From: Candidatus Hadersleviella danica
GTDB lineage: Bacteria > Chloroflexota > Anaerolineae > Promineifilales > Promineifilaceae
Assembly (NCBI GenBank): GCA_016711405.1
Contig: JADJSZ010000002.1
Location: 62,001-126,000, forward strand
Direction: 5' to 3'
Length of the DNA: 64,000 nucleotides
The notes beneath the pieces are model-generated. The model saw nothing but the letters and a program-made list of their open reading frames with translations, searched no databases and had not been told where the DNA came from. Within the stretch, counting starts at the first letter, position 1; every line of letters begins with the position of its first letter. This document shows, piece by piece, positions 49,520 to 58,608 of the stretch. Both the position numbers and the translations under genes were made by a program.

Positions 49520-52273
49520 TTACGACTTCGCGCTAACAGCCTCCAACAGCCGCGCCGCACGGGTGTAGCCGATGCGGAAATGACGCTGAATCATGCTGGT
49601 GGAGGCACTGCCGTGCTTTTCGACAAAGGCCAGCACCTCGGGGTAGAGCGGATCGGCCGTGTACTCCTCAACATTCACGGCCGCCACCGTTTCCACCACA
49701 GGCTCTGCCACTGTTTCTTCGGCTTCCTCGGGTTCGGCTTCTTCCTCGAGTTCTGGTTCAATTTCGGCCGCTTTGGCCACTTCCACCACCCCCTCCATAA
49801 CTACCGTGGGGCGCGTGGGCGGAACCCAGCGGGGTGGCGGCGCAGGGGCTTGCGCCAATTTGCTCGGGGCGGCGGGGATGGGCGGCGGGGCGGGGGCGAT
49901 GATGGGCGCAGTCTCGGCCGTTTTTATCATCCGCGCCAAATCCTCATCCACATCCCACACAGCTTGGTCCAGCTCCGCCTTGCTCACCACATCGGTATTG
50001 GCGCGGATAAAATTGGTTTCCCGCTCCACATGCCCAAAACGGCGGGCGTGCTTCCAATAATCAATCAATTGGTTTAGCTCGGCATCACTCACAAAACAGC
50101 CCTGCATCCGCAAGGGCGCGGGGGCGTTGGGGTCTTGGAAGAGCATATCCCCCGCGCCCAACAGCCGTTCCGCGCCCGTCGTGTCCAACACCACGCGGCT
50201 ATCGGTGCTGGAAGCGACGGCAAAAGCGATGCGGGCGGGGAAATTGGCTTTGATGAGGCCCGTGACCACATCCACCGACGGCCGTTGCGTGGCCAAAATC
50301 ATGTGGATACCCGTTGCGCGTGCCATTTGCGCCAGCCGGGTAATGCCCCGCTCCGTGTCCTCGGGAGCCAGCATCATCAAATCGGCCAATTCGTCTATGA
50401 TGATGACGATATAGGGCAGTTTGCGCTCCCCTTTTTTCAGCAATTTGCTGTTGTAATCCACCAAATTCCGCGCCCCCGTCTCCGCAAAAGCGCGGTAACG
50501 GTTGTCCATCTCGCGCAAGGCCCATTGGAGCGTGCCCACCACCCGTTCCATCTCCACCACCACGGGCGCGGCTAAATGGGGGATGCCGTTATAGCCCGTC
50601 AACTCCACCCGTTTGGGGTCTACCATGACCAGTTGCAAATCTTCGGGGCTATTTTGGAGGAGCAAGCAGGCGATAATCGTATTGACGCAGACCGATTTAC
50701 CCGACCCCGTAGCCCCCGCCACGAGCATATGGGGCATTTTGGTCATATCCACCGCCACCGCATGGCCCGAAACATCTTGCCCCAGCCCAATGGCCAGCGG
50801 CGATTTTTTGGCAATTTTTTGGAACGCCTCCGATTCCATCACATCGCGCAGGGAGACGAGCGCTTTTTGTTCGTTGGGCACTTCGATGCCCACATACCCT
50901 TTGCCGGGCACGGGAGCCTCTACCCGCACCGAGCGGGCCGAAAGAGCCAAGGCCAAATCGTCGGCCAAACTGGCGATTTTGCCGACCTTGACCTTGGTTT
51001 GTTTGCCGTTGCGTAGCTCGATGTAGAGCGGCTCCACACAATATTGGATGAGCGTTGGGCCGGGCAGGGTATCCACGATTTTGGCGGGTGCGCCAAAGCT
51101 CCGCAGAGTTTCCTCGATGGTGTTGGCCTGTTGGCGCATGTAATCGTGGTTTTCAACGTAGTCGCTCCCCTTGTTGAGCATTTCCTCGAGGCTGGGCAAT
51201 GTCCACAGGTGGCCTTGCTTCTCATCACGGCCGAGAATAAGCGGCAAGGGCGACCCTTCGGCTGGCGGTTTGGTGCGCCTACGGCCGCCGCCCAACCGCT
51301 TGAGCAACCCCTCGGGTTCCGCCTCGCCTTCTGGTTCGGGGGCGATGGGTGGCAGGGGCGCGGCCGTGCCATTGGGCGCAGGGGGTTCTACCCACGGCAG
51401 AACCACATCGCCAGCGGGGGCGGGGGTGGTGGCGAGAGCGGCCGTGGGCGCACCCGTCTCGGCTGGCGGCCGATAGGTTTCGAGCGGCAAGGGGGCTTGG
51501 GTGGCGGGGGCTGGTTCGGGGCGGGTGAACAATTCACGTATTTCGGCCCAGCTAATGCCCGTCGCCAAGGCTCCCGAAGCGAGGCCGGCCACGAGTAAAA
51601 TGAACAGGGTTCCACCTTGCCCGGCCGTGCGGACAAGGCTCTCGGCCAGCAAGTTGCCCATCAGCCCTCCGCCAGCGCGGGCGGCCACGATGGCATCAAA
51701 ACTGTTTAGGCCGTTATCGGCCAAGTAGGCGATTTGGGAGGTGAGGGCGAGGAGAACGGCCGTTAATCCCAGCCCACCTACGACCCGCAGAGGGGGGAGT
51801 GACCACGGCCGTGACATGCCCCAACCTATCAGCCACAACCCTGTCAACATCAGCCCGATTAAAATGGGGCTACTGCCCCAGCCAAACAGCCCCCAAATGA
51901 GGTCTATCAGGTTGCCCATCAGTCGCCCTTGGTTGCTGGAAAGGGCGCTCAGGTTGACCAACAAACTAAAGAAAATGAGAGCCATCCCCAGCACAATGGC
52001 TTGGCGGCGCGGATTAAATTCTAAGCGGGGCAACTGCACTTTGGGCAGGCTGAATTTGCGCGGGGTGGGGTTGGCGGGCGTGGTTTTGGCTTTGCCTTTG
52101 CTTTTGGGGGGTGGCGCTGGTGTTTGGGATGGGGGTGTGGTCGGCCGTGTGGCTTTGGTTCCCCCGCGTGTGGCGGGAGGTTGCGCGGCCGTGGCGCGTG
52201 TTTGGGCGTTGGCTTGCCGTTTGGTGCCCGTGCTTTTCGGTTGGGGTTCGGGTTTTGCCTGCTTTTGCGCCAT
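49520..52273 (-). CDS. ftsK: DNA translocase FtsK/SpoIIIE
   Basis: 917 residues. A basic, Pro/Thr-rich N-terminus (about 1-85), four membrane helices (about 90-245), a long Pro/Glu linker, then the motor: AIGLGQDVSGHAVAVDMTKMPHMLVAGATGSGKSVCVNTII with Walker A, YIVIIIDELADLMM Walker B, and HMILATQRPSVDVVTGLIKANFPARIAFAVASS. The C-terminal winged helix (DPLYPEVLAFVEKHGSASTSMIQRHFRIGYTRAARLLEA) is the gamma domain that reads chromosome-orienting sequences. It pumps DNA through the closing septum. Confidence 0.97.
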   Translation of the reverse strand: MAQKQAKPEPQPKSTGTKRQANAQTRATAAQPPATRGGTKATRPTTPPSQTPAPPPKSKGKAKTTPANPTPRKFSLPKVQLPRLEFNPRRQAIVLGMALIFFSLLVNLSALSSNQGRLMGNLIDLIWGLFGWGSSPILIGLMLTGLWLIGWGMSRPWSLPPLRVVGGLGLTAVLLALTSQIAYLADNGLNSFDAIVAARAGGGLMGNLLAESLVRTAGQGGTLFILLVAGLASGALATGISWAEIRELFTRPEPAPATQAPLPLETYRPPAETGAPTAALATTPAPAGDVVLPWVEPPAPNGTAAPLPPIAPEPEGEAEPEGLLKRLGGGRRRTKPPAEGSPLPLILGRDEKQGHLWTLPSLEEMLNKGSDYVENHDYMRQQANTIEETLRSFGAPAKIVDTLPGPTLIQYCVEPLYIELRNGKQTKVKVGKIASLADDLALALSARSVRVEAPVPGKGYVGIEVPNEQKALVSLRDVMESEAFQKIAKKSPLAIGLGQDVSGHAVAVDMTKMPHMLVAGATGSGKSVCVNTIIACLLLQNSPEDLQLVMVDPKRVELTGYNGIPHLAAPVVVEMERVVGTLQWALREMDNRYRAFAETGARNLVDYNSKLLKKGERKLPYIVIIIDELADLMMLAPEDTERGITRLAQMARATGIHMILATQRPSVDVVTGLIKANFPARIAFAVASSTDSRVVLDTTGAERLLGAGDMLFQDPNAPAPLRMQGCFVSDAELNQLIDYWKHARRFGHVERETNFIRANTDVVSKAELDQAVWDVDEDLARMIKTAETAPIIAPAPPPIPAAPSKLAQAPAPPPRWVPPTRPTVVMEGVVEVAKAAEIEPELEEEAEPEEAEETVAEPVVETVAAVNVEEYTADPLYPEVLAFVEKHGSASTSMIQRHFRIGYTRAARLLEAVSAKS

Positions 52274-52476
52274 GAGGAGCGGGGTAGTTGGGGTAATTGC
52301 TAGGGGCGAATGACCAATGGCTAAAAGGGTTTTAGCTCATATGTTTTGATTTTGGCATTATAACACACTTTTCTGAAGCAAAGCATACAAAAAAGTTGAC
52401 ATAAAAGCAAGAATGGGGAAGGGTGAAACGCGGCCGTTGGCTTGCGAAATGGGGAGGCCATTTTTATACTGGGTGC
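52274..52476. other. Divergent spacer upstream of ftsK
   Basis: AT-rich near 52330-52400; no gene or clear promoter match is seen. Confidence 0.4.
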
Positions 52477-52947
52477 ATGTCGCTTGCTACCCACTCCATC
52501 AGCATCGTTCAAGCCAAATTGAGCGAACAATTGTGTCGCATCGAAAGTGGCTTCTTCTTTGCCAATGATGAAGCCATTTTCTTTTCTGGAAATCCGCGCC
52601 GTGGGTATATCTCCTCTGCCCGTCTGTCTATTCACACCATGTTGGCACAAAGCACGGCAGTTTGGACGGAGCTAGATGAGAACCCAAACTGTCGCCTCGA
52701 AAAAGAAGGCCTTATCATTTGGGGGGGCTCAACTTCATGGGAAGGGGATGGTTTTTTGGCCGTGTCTCATGCCTCAAGCGGTGAGTTGATTTGGCTTTTG
52801 CACTTGCAAGGGGCGGAAGCCTTCACCGAGATTGCGTTGGAGAATGGGGTGATGCGGGCACGCTCAGGGCAATATCCTGAGATATTTGTATGGGAAATTC
52901 CCTTAAACAGCCCTGAAGCATTGAAGGTTGTCTTATTTCACGCTTAG
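52477..52947 (+). CDS. Hypothetical protein
   Basis: 156 residues from the ATG at 52477; codons upstream in frame look non-coding. It is soluble and beta-rich (CRIESGFFFANDEAIFFSG, GLIIWGGSTSWEGDGFLAVSH, GELIWLLHLQGAEAFTEIALENG). No motif recognised. It has its own palindromic terminator and no co-directional neighbour, so it stands alone. Confidence 0.7.
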   Translation: MSLATHSISIVQAKLSEQLCRIESGFFFANDEAIFFSGNPRRGYISSARLSIHTMLAQSTAVWTELDENPNCRLEKEGLIIWGGSTSWEGDGFLAVSHASSGELIWLLHLQGAEAFTEIALENGVMRARSGQYPEIFVWEIPLNSPEALKVVLFHA

Positions 52948-52968
52948 TTGGGAAGGGTATGTGATGCA

Positions 52969-53006
52969 AAACGGCCGTTCGCGGGAGAACGGCCGTTTCA
53001 TTTTCC
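52969..53006. terminator. Hairpin terminator made of ACGGCCGT palindromes
   Basis: 12-bp stem AAACGGCCGTTC/GAACGGCCGTTT with a 6-base loop, followed by CATTTT. It lies between a plus-strand gene and the minus-strand toxin gene and can serve both. Confidence 0.7.
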
Positions 53007-53066
53007 CTTCCCCCTCCCCTAAAAACCTACAACTTGCGCCCCACCCACCCCCGCTCTGGGTTTAAA

Positions 53067-53450
53067 CTACCAAAAGGTACGGATGGGATAAACGGCAAAG
53101 GCTGTATCGGCTGTGAGCAATGTCGCTTGCTCCACCAATGTTTGTGCCGCAAGCAACCTATCAAACGGGTCGCGGTGGTGGAGCGGGAACTGCTCCAGCG
53201 CAAAAATATGCTCTAACCGAATAGGGAGTAACCGCAAGTGGTTTTGTGCCATTTGTTCTTGTAATAGTTGGCGTAAGGGCAGGGTTAAGTTCAACTTACC
53301 CGCTTGTTGTTTGATTTGCAACTCCCATGCCGTCACCACGCTTAAAAGCACTTCATTTGCTTCGGTTAACACTTGTTGGCACTGGTCAGATAACCGACTT
53401 GGGTCAGTTGCCCACCACAAAAAAGTATGTGTATCGAGGAGGTATTTCAT
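53067..53450 (-). CDS. PIN-domain toxin (VapC-like)
   Basis: 127 residues, the full PIN domain: MKYLLDTHTFLWW with the first Asp, SVVTAWELQIKQQAGKL with Glu, RDPFDRLLAAQTL with Asp, and LLTADTAF. The acidic site is complete, so it should be an active RNase that cuts specific RNAs. It directly follows its antitoxin gene, one base separating stop and start, as in toxin-antitoxin operons. Confidence 0.9.
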   Translation of the reverse strand: MKYLLDTHTFLWWATDPSRLSDQCQQVLTEANEVLLSVVTAWELQIKQQAGKLNLTLPLRQLLQEQMAQNHLRLLPIRLEHIFALEQFPLHHRDPFDRLLAAQTLVEQATLLTADTAFAVYPIRTFW

Positions 53451-53451
53451 T

Positions 53452-53748
53452 TTACCCTTGTGCGGCCGTTAAAATATCCTCTTCGGGGAACCAAAACTCA
53501 TCCCCTAAATCATCATCAAAATCATCGGCAATATAGGTAACTGCCCCATGATGTAGGCCGGGGATACGTTTCTGAACGGCTCCTTTTCGCTCTTCTTGGT
53601 AAAGCAAAAAGTCCACAAAAGTTTGCACTTCGGACAATCGCTCGGGGGGAAGCTGGTCGAGGAGTAGGTGGATTTTGGGCAAAAGCGCGGCCGTTTGCGC
53701 CTCGGCAGGTTTTTCTAAGACAGGTGGGGCTGGGTGAGTTGCCATCAT
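53452..53748 (-). CDS. Antitoxin of the PIN module (DUF2281-like)
   Basis: 98 residues (the second Met gives 97). The Pro/Ala-rich start is followed by LLDQLPPERLSEVQTFVDFLLYQEERKG, a helical segment typical of DUF2281 antitoxins, and an acidic tail, DDFDDDLGDEFWFPEED, of the kind that plugs a PIN active site. First gene of the pair. Confidence 0.8.
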   Translation of the reverse strand: MMATHPAPPVLEKPAEAQTAALLPKIHLLLDQLPPERLSEVQTFVDFLLYQEERKGAVQKRIPGLHHGAVTYIADDFDDDLGDEFWFPEEDILTAAQG

Positions 53749-53811
53749 AACCTCCTTGGATAATCCCGTTTATTGTAACAGGGTTGGCTAGGCGGGGTAA
53801 ATGGCACAAAA

Positions 53812-53890
53812 ACAGATAGAGGATAGAGATAGAGATAGAGGAAACACGGCCGTCTTTTCCCTCTATCTCTATCTCCCGTCTCTATCTCCC
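53812..53890. repeat. Inverted GATAGAG/CTCTATC cluster
   Basis: AGATAGAGGATAGAGATAGA faces CCCTCTATCTCTATCTCCCG, the fourth copy of this hairpin type. It lies just past the GMC oxidoreductase stop. Confidence 0.75.
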
Positions 53891-53891
53891 C

Positions 53892-55643
53892 CTACAACTT
53901 CCGCCCCACCAGCCACACCGCCAGCGCGGCCACGGCCGCCAACGCCGCCACCTTCCGCTTGCGCCCCGCCGAGACAGACACAGGCTCCACATAATCACTC
54001 GGCCGTTCCAGTGCCCCCGGCCAATAACTCCCATTCTTTGGCGGAATTAACATCATCGCCCGCTCAGTCATTGCGGTAATCGTCAGGCTCGGGTTCACCC
54101 CCAAATTGGCGGGGATGGCCGAGCCATCGGCCACATACAAGCCGGGGTAATTAAACACCTCATGGTGCTTGTCAATCACCCCCGTCGCCTCATCTGCGCC
54201 AATGCCACAGCCACCCAAAATGTGCGCTGTCGAGGCCATATCCAGCAGAACCTCGTTAAAAGTCGAGGCGGCAATGCCGTTGCTCTTCTCCGCGAACCGT
54301 TCCACCACTTTGCGCCCCGCATCAATCACGGCCGGGATGGGCACACTCTTGTCCAAATCGCTGACCAGCCCCTTGCGCCACAAATTCCAAAAACTACGGC
54401 CGCGCTTCAGTTCCATCTTGTTATCCACCTTCTGCATAATCAGCAAAATGGTGCTATCCCGCGCCCAATCGGGCAAAACGCGTGCTTTTAGAAAGTCATA
54501 CGGCTGTTTGATGGTGTACTTGGCAAACCGCCACAGCCGATTGCCCGTCCCGCCATCTAGTTTGATGAGCGGCACGCCCAAGTTGCGCATCAGGGTCGAG
54601 CCACGCGGGTAGCGCACGGGTTCCACACTCGTCACCTCGTCCACCCAAAAGTGGGAGGTGATAGCTACCCCTTGTGAGTAGTCCCGCTCTTCGCTTCCCT
54701 CGCGGGCGGTCACGCCCATCAACGCTTCGCTGTTGCTCCGCACCCGGCGGCCGAGCCGCGCCGAGAGTTTGGGCAGGCTCTTCGTCTCATCGCGGCACTT
54801 GAGGAGCAAATTGACCGTGCCCAGCACCCCGGCCGAAAAGACGACATTGCGCGTGCGCACCATCGTCTGTGGCTTAATCCCCCATGCCGTGATTTTTTCG
54901 TAGACGACCTCATACCGTGCCCCATCTGGTTGGGGGCCGTAGAGCGGCCGAACATCTACCACTTGGCTCTCGGGGCGCACCTCTGCCCCCCACTTTTCGG
55001 CCAAAAAGAGGTAGTTTTTGTCGAGGGTGTTCTTAGCGTTGTGCTTGCACCCCACCATGCACCCGCCGCAGTGGATACACCCCGCCCGGTCTGGCCCTTC
55101 CCCCTTAAAAAATGGGTCGGGAACCACCTTGCCCGGCTCGCCAAAAAAGATGCCCACGGGGGTGGGCTTGAAGGTGTGCCCCTGCCCCATCTCGTCGGCA
55201 ATCTCTTTGAGCAGGTGGTCGGCGGGCCACAAGCGGGGATTGGCGGCCGTGCCCAGCATCCGATTGGCCGTCTCGTAATGGGGTTCTAGCTCCGCCTGCC
55301 AGTCGGCCAAATCCCGCCACTCGGGCGCGTTAAAAAAGGTTTCGGTAGGTTTGATGTGCGTGCTGGCGTAAACGAGGCTCCCGCCACCCACCCCCGTCCC
55401 ATTCAGGATCATAATGTCCTTAAAAAAGTTGATGCCCATGATGCCAAAACAGCGGGCGGCGGGCATCCACAAAAACTTGCCAATATTCCAATTGGTCTCG
55501 GGGAAGTCCTCGGCCTTATACCGCTTGCCCCGCTCCAAAACCGCCACCTTATACCCCTTTTCGGCCAGCCGCATGGCCGACACACTACCGCCAAAGCCTG
55601 AGCCGATGATGACAAAATCGAAGGTTTCTGTTGAGTTGCTCAT
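53892..55643 (-). CDS. GMC oxidoreductase, cholesterol-oxidase-like
   Basis: 583 residues from the ATG at 55643; the frame upstream is repeat DNA. FAD motif VIIGSGFGGSVSAMRLAEKGYKVAVLERG, then GTGVGGGSLVYA, a Cys cluster CIHCGGCMVGCKHNAKNTLDKNYL as in the long actinobacterial-type sterol oxidases, and the C-terminal ILGGCGIGADEATGVIDKHHEVFNYPGLYVADGSAIPANLGVNPSLTITAMTERA. A final hydrophobic helix with a basic end (AALAVWLVGRKL) suggests a tail anchor. The substrate is probably a sterol or other lipid alcohol, by family only. Confidence 0.9.
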   Translation of the reverse strand: MSNSTETFDFVIIGSGFGGSVSAMRLAEKGYKVAVLERGKRYKAEDFPETNWNIGKFLWMPAARCFGIMGINFFKDIMILNGTGVGGGSLVYASTHIKPTETFFNAPEWRDLADWQAELEPHYETANRMLGTAANPRLWPADHLLKEIADEMGQGHTFKPTPVGIFFGEPGKVVPDPFFKGEGPDRAGCIHCGGCMVGCKHNAKNTLDKNYLFLAEKWGAEVRPESQVVDVRPLYGPQPDGARYEVVYEKITAWGIKPQTMVRTRNVVFSAGVLGTVNLLLKCRDETKSLPKLSARLGRRVRSNSEALMGVTAREGSEERDYSQGVAITSHFWVDEVTSVEPVRYPRGSTLMRNLGVPLIKLDGGTGNRLWRFAKYTIKQPYDFLKARVLPDWARDSTILLIMQKVDNKMELKRGRSFWNLWRKGLVSDLDKSVPIPAVIDAGRKVVERFAEKSNGIAASTFNEVLLDMASTAHILGGCGIGADEATGVIDKHHEVFNYPGLYVADGSAIPANLGVNPSLTITAMTERAMMLIPPKNGSYWPGALERPSDYVEPVSVSAGRKRKVAALAAVAALAVWLVGRKL

Positions 55644-55651
55644 GGGGTTCC

Positions 55652-55742
55652 TTTTAGATAGAGATGGGAGATAGAGATAGAGAAAAACTTGGTTATTCAA
55701 CCGACTGAGTTCCCCTCTATCTCTATCTCTACCCTCTATCTT
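55652..55742. repeat. Inverted GATAGAG/CTCTATC cluster
   Basis: AGATAGAGATGGGAGATAGAG faces CCCTCTATCTCTATCTCTACC; leader of the GMC gene. Confidence 0.75.
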
Positions 55743-55791
55743 GCTTGTACATTATAAACGATGCAAAGGGGCAGGGATTCGGGCAATTTGC

Positions 55792-55832
55792 ATATAACAC
55801 ATTGCGTCAAAAATATAACACGGTGCGTTATA
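55792..55832. promoter_or_regulatory. Paired TATAACAC-TGCGT elements
   Basis: Two direct copies, ATATAACACATTGCGT (55792-55807) and ATATAACACGGTGCGT (55813-55828), 21 bases apart. The second extends to a palindrome TATAAC-N7-GTTATA. An 18-base part recurs exactly at 20657. Likely protein-binding sites for the GMC gene or the ArsR operon. Confidence 0.5.
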
Positions 55833-55912
55833 AAACTCAAGAGTCTACTCCTTCGTTTATGCTTTTCTCAATGAGCTTCGCCCATACACCGATACACCCA
55901 TAGACAAAAAGA

Positions 55913-55941
55913 TTGACACGGCCGCTTATTTCCCCTAAACT
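55913..55941 (+). promoter_or_regulatory. Sigma70 promoter of the arsR-ATPase operon
   Basis: TTGACA, 17 bases, TAAACT; the predicted start is near 55948, at the edge of the operator. Confidence 0.75.
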
Positions 55942-55949
55942 GCATGAAC

Positions 55950-55969
55950 ACATGAGCGTTTATTCATGT
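55950..55969. promoter_or_regulatory. ArsR-type operator candidate
   Basis: ACATGA-N8-TCATGT inverted repeat at the start of transcription, 16 bases before the arsR ATG. Its placement allows repression by the regulator it precedes. Confidence 0.6.
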
Positions 55970-55985
55970 ATCTTGTGAAAAAATA

Positions 55986-56306
55986 ATGACATCAAGTCTC
56001 ATCCAGCAAGCCCAAGACAATTTAATGAACGAAGACGAAGCCCTGCAACTGGCCGAACTCTTCAAATCGTTGGCCAACCCCACCCGTGTGCGCCTCATCG
56101 CCGCCCTGTACGCGGCCGACCTGTGCGTCGAAGATTTAGCCGCTCTGCTGGGCATGAGCCACTCTGCCATCTCCCACCAACTGCGCGTTTTGCGCCACCT
56201 GCGCCTTGTCCAATACACCAAAGTCGGCCGCCACGCCTTCTACCGCCTCCAAGACGACCACGTCCGCGATATGTTCCAACGGAGCCGCGAACACCTGAAT
56301 TGCTAG
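55986..56306 (+). CDS. ArsR/SmtB-family metal-responsive repressor
   Basis: 106 residues. Winged helix: LFKSLANPTRVRLIAALYAADLCVEDLAALLGMSHSAISHQLRVLRHLRLVQYTKVGRHAFYRLQDDHV. One Cys of the ELCVCDLA metal site is kept (DLCVEDLA), the second is Glu, and the protein ends in Cys; Asp/His in the C-terminal helix (DDHVRDMFQRSREH) fit a zinc-type alpha5 site. It should leave its operator when metal binds, releasing the ATPase gene 74 bases downstream. Confidence 0.92.
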   Translation: MTSSLIQQAQDNLMNEDEALQLAELFKSLANPTRVRLIAALYAADLCVEDLAALLGMSHSAISHQLRVLRHLRLVQYTKVGRHAFYRLQDDHVRDMFQRSREHLNC

Positions 56307-56307
56307 A

Positions 56308-56378
56308 GTGGCTAGTTGTAAGTGGTTAGTGGCTAGTGAGCCGCATTCCACTAACCACTCGCCACTAATCACTAACCA
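56308..56378. repeat. CTAGTGG/ACTAACC heptamers between arsR and the ATPase gene
   Basis: GTGGTTAGTGGCTAGTGAG faces CACTAACCACTCGCCACTAATC; the same family as 22940-23009. It lies inside the operon. Confidence 0.7.
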
Positions 56379-56380
56379 CT

Positions 56381-58540
56381 ATGACCACCACCTACACCAT
56401 CACCGGCATGGACTGTGCCGAATGCGCCAAAACCGTTGAAAAAGGGGTTAGCCAGTTGGCGGGGGTCGAAACGGCCGCTGTCAACTTCGCCACCGCCACC
56501 CTGCGCGTGCAGGGCGGGGTAGATGAGACGGCCGTCATCGGCCGCATTCGCGAGTTGGGTTACGGCGTGGCCATCCCCACGGCCGAGGCCGAGCCACCTG
56601 ACCCTCTGCCCAGCTTCGGCCGATTCCTCTGGCAACGCCCCGAAACCCGCTGGGCCTTGCTCGGGGCGATATTCCTCCTGCCCCCCTTCTTCCTCACCGA
56701 ACTGGCCGCCATCGAACACCCCGTGCTGGATGGGCTGGCCGTGCTGGCCATGCTCTGCGCGGGCTGGCCCGTCTTCCAGAGCGCATGGCGAGCGGCACGC
56801 ATCAACCGCGCCATCACCATGAACGCCCTGATGAGCGTGGCCGCCATCGGCGCAGTCGTCATCGGCGCATTCACCGAGGCGGGCATGGTCATGGTGTTGT
56901 TTGCGCTGGGCGAGGCGTTGGAGAGTTACACGGCCGAACGCGCCCGCCACGCCGTGCGCGAACTCATGGCCGTCGTGCCCCGCACCGCCACGCGCATGGC
57001 CCACGGCCATCTGCACGAGGTTGCTGTGGCCGAATTGCAGGTGGGGGATGTCCTGCTGGTGCGGCCGGGCGAGCAAATCCCCATGGACGGCCGTGTGTTG
57101 GCGGGCGAGTCGGCCGTCAACCAAGCCAACATCACGGGCGAAAGCAAGCTGATAGACAAAACGGCTGGGGATGATGTGTTCGCCAGCACCCTCAATGGCG
57201 CGGGCGCACTCGAGGTCGAAGTGACCCATCTGGTGGCCGACAATACGATTAGCCGCCTAGTCCGCCTTGTGGCCGAGGCGCAAGAGCAACGCGCCCCCAC
57301 CCAACGTTTTGTAGACCAATTCGCCACCTATTACACCCCGGCCGTCATGGTGTTGGCCGCTCTGGTGGCCATCTTGCCCCCCGTTTTGTGGGGATTGCCA
57401 TTCTGGAACCCATCCCCCGAAACGACGGGCTGGCTCTATCGGGGGCTGGCTCTGCTCGTGGTCGCCTGCCCCTGCGCCTTGGTCATCAGCACCCCCGTCA
57501 GCCTGATTAGCGGCATGAGTGCGGGGGCGCGGCGCGGGGTGTTATTCAAGGGCGGGGCGCATCTCGAGGCGTTGAGCCACATCAAGGCGATTGCCTTTGA
57601 CAAGACGGGCACGCTGACGGCCGGCCAACCCGCCGTGGTTGCTGTCCGTTCGGCCGCTTGTACGGGCGAACCCAGTTGCGCCCCTTGCGACGAACTCATC
57701 GCTCTTGCCCATGCTGTGGAGCAACGGAGCGAGCATCCGCTGGCGCACGCCATCACGGCCGAGGCCAGCCGCGCTGGGGTGCAACACCGCTACCCAGCGG
57801 CCGAAGGGGTGCAAGCGTTGGCGGGGCGGGGGGTGCGGGGATGGGTGGCTGGGCAGGAAATCCTCATCGGGAGCCACAGCTTGTTTGACACGGCTGTCCA
57901 GCATTCGGCCGAGCAGTGCGCCGCCGCCCGCGCCGAAGCGGAGCAGGGGCACACGCCCATGCTGGTCAGCACAAATGGGGCGTATGCGGGGCTGATTAGT
58001 GTGGCGGATGGGGTGCGGCCGAGCAGTGCCTCGGCCGTGGCCGCCTTGCGCGAGGCGGGCATCGCCCATTTGGTGATGCTGACGGGGGACAATCGGCCGA
58101 CGGCCGAAAAAATTGGGGCGCTGGTGGGGGTGACGGCCGTGCTGGCCGAGTTGCTCCCCGAGCAAAAGGTAGCGGCCGTGCGCCAGTTACAAGCGCAACA
58201 TGGTGCTGTAGCTATGGTCGGGGATGGCCTGAACGATGCGCCCGCGCTGGCCACGGCCGAGGTGGGCATTGCCGTGGCCAGTGGCACGGCGCAGGCAATG
58301 GAGACGGCCGACATCACCCTGATGAGCGGCGACTTGAGCCAACTCCCCTTCGCCTATCGCCTGAGCAGAGCGACGATGAACACGATTTGGGTCAATGTGG
58401 CCTTGGCTGTGGGGGTGAAGTTGGCGTTTGTGGGGCTGGTGGTGGCGGGGCTGGGCAGTATGTGGCTGGCCGTCGCGGCCGATGTGGGCACCTCCCTCGT
58501 GGTCACACTAAATGGGATGCGGCTAATGGGGAAGAAATAA
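56381..58540 (+). CDS. zntA: Zn/Cd/Pb-type heavy-metal P1B ATPase
   Basis: 719 residues. One N-terminal heavy-metal domain with GMDCAECAKTV (about 9-19). Helices follow, an actuator with NITGESKLIDK (in place of TGES-x-P), the transport motif VVACPCALVISTPVS in helix 6, DKTGTLTAGQPAV (phosphorylated Asp), a HP motif in SEHPLAHA, and VGDGLNDAPALATA. CPC with the ArsR neighbour marks the Zn/Cd/Pb export class. The gene name is by family; exact metal range is unknown. Confidence 0.93.
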   Translation: MTTTYTITGMDCAECAKTVEKGVSQLAGVETAAVNFATATLRVQGGVDETAVIGRIRELGYGVAIPTAEAEPPDPLPSFGRFLWQRPETRWALLGAIFLLPPFFLTELAAIEHPVLDGLAVLAMLCAGWPVFQSAWRAARINRAITMNALMSVAAIGAVVIGAFTEAGMVMVLFALGEALESYTAERARHAVRELMAVVPRTATRMAHGHLHEVAVAELQVGDVLLVRPGEQIPMDGRVLAGESAVNQANITGESKLIDKTAGDDVFASTLNGAGALEVEVTHLVADNTISRLVRLVAEAQEQRAPTQRFVDQFATYYTPAVMVLAALVAILPPVLWGLPFWNPSPETTGWLYRGLALLVVACPCALVISTPVSLISGMSAGARRGVLFKGGAHLEALSHIKAIAFDKTGTLTAGQPAVVAVRSAACTGEPSCAPCDELIALAHAVEQRSEHPLAHAITAEASRAGVQHRYPAAEGVQALAGRGVRGWVAGQEILIGSHSLFDTAVQHSAEQCAAARAEAEQGHTPMLVSTNGAYAGLISVADGVRPSSASAVAALREAGIAHLVMLTGDNRPTAEKIGALVGVTAVLAELLPEQKVAAVRQLQAQHGAVAMVGDGLNDAPALATAEVGIAVASGTAQAMETADITLMSGDLSQLPFAYRLSRATMNTIWVNVALAVGVKLAFVGLVVAGLGSMWLAVAADVGTSLVVTLNGMRLMGKK

Positions 58541-58579
58541 AAAAGAGGAGATTGAGCGGTTAATCCGCCCAATCTCCTC
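58539..58579 (-). terminator. Terminator of efp (possibly bidirectional)
   Basis: Minus strand: stem GAGGAGATTG/CAATCTCCTC with an inner GCGG/CCGC, then six T. It lies 30 bases past the efp stop and 5 bases past the ATPase stop, so it may end both transcripts. Confidence 0.85.
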
Positions 58580-58608
58580 TTCTCGTAGGCTCCGCATGAT
58601 GATTTGTC

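Noticed and set aside
53034..53216. Plus-strand frame with CIGCEQC-like cysteines
   Set aside because: It is antisense to the PIN toxin gene, whose acidic site is complete.
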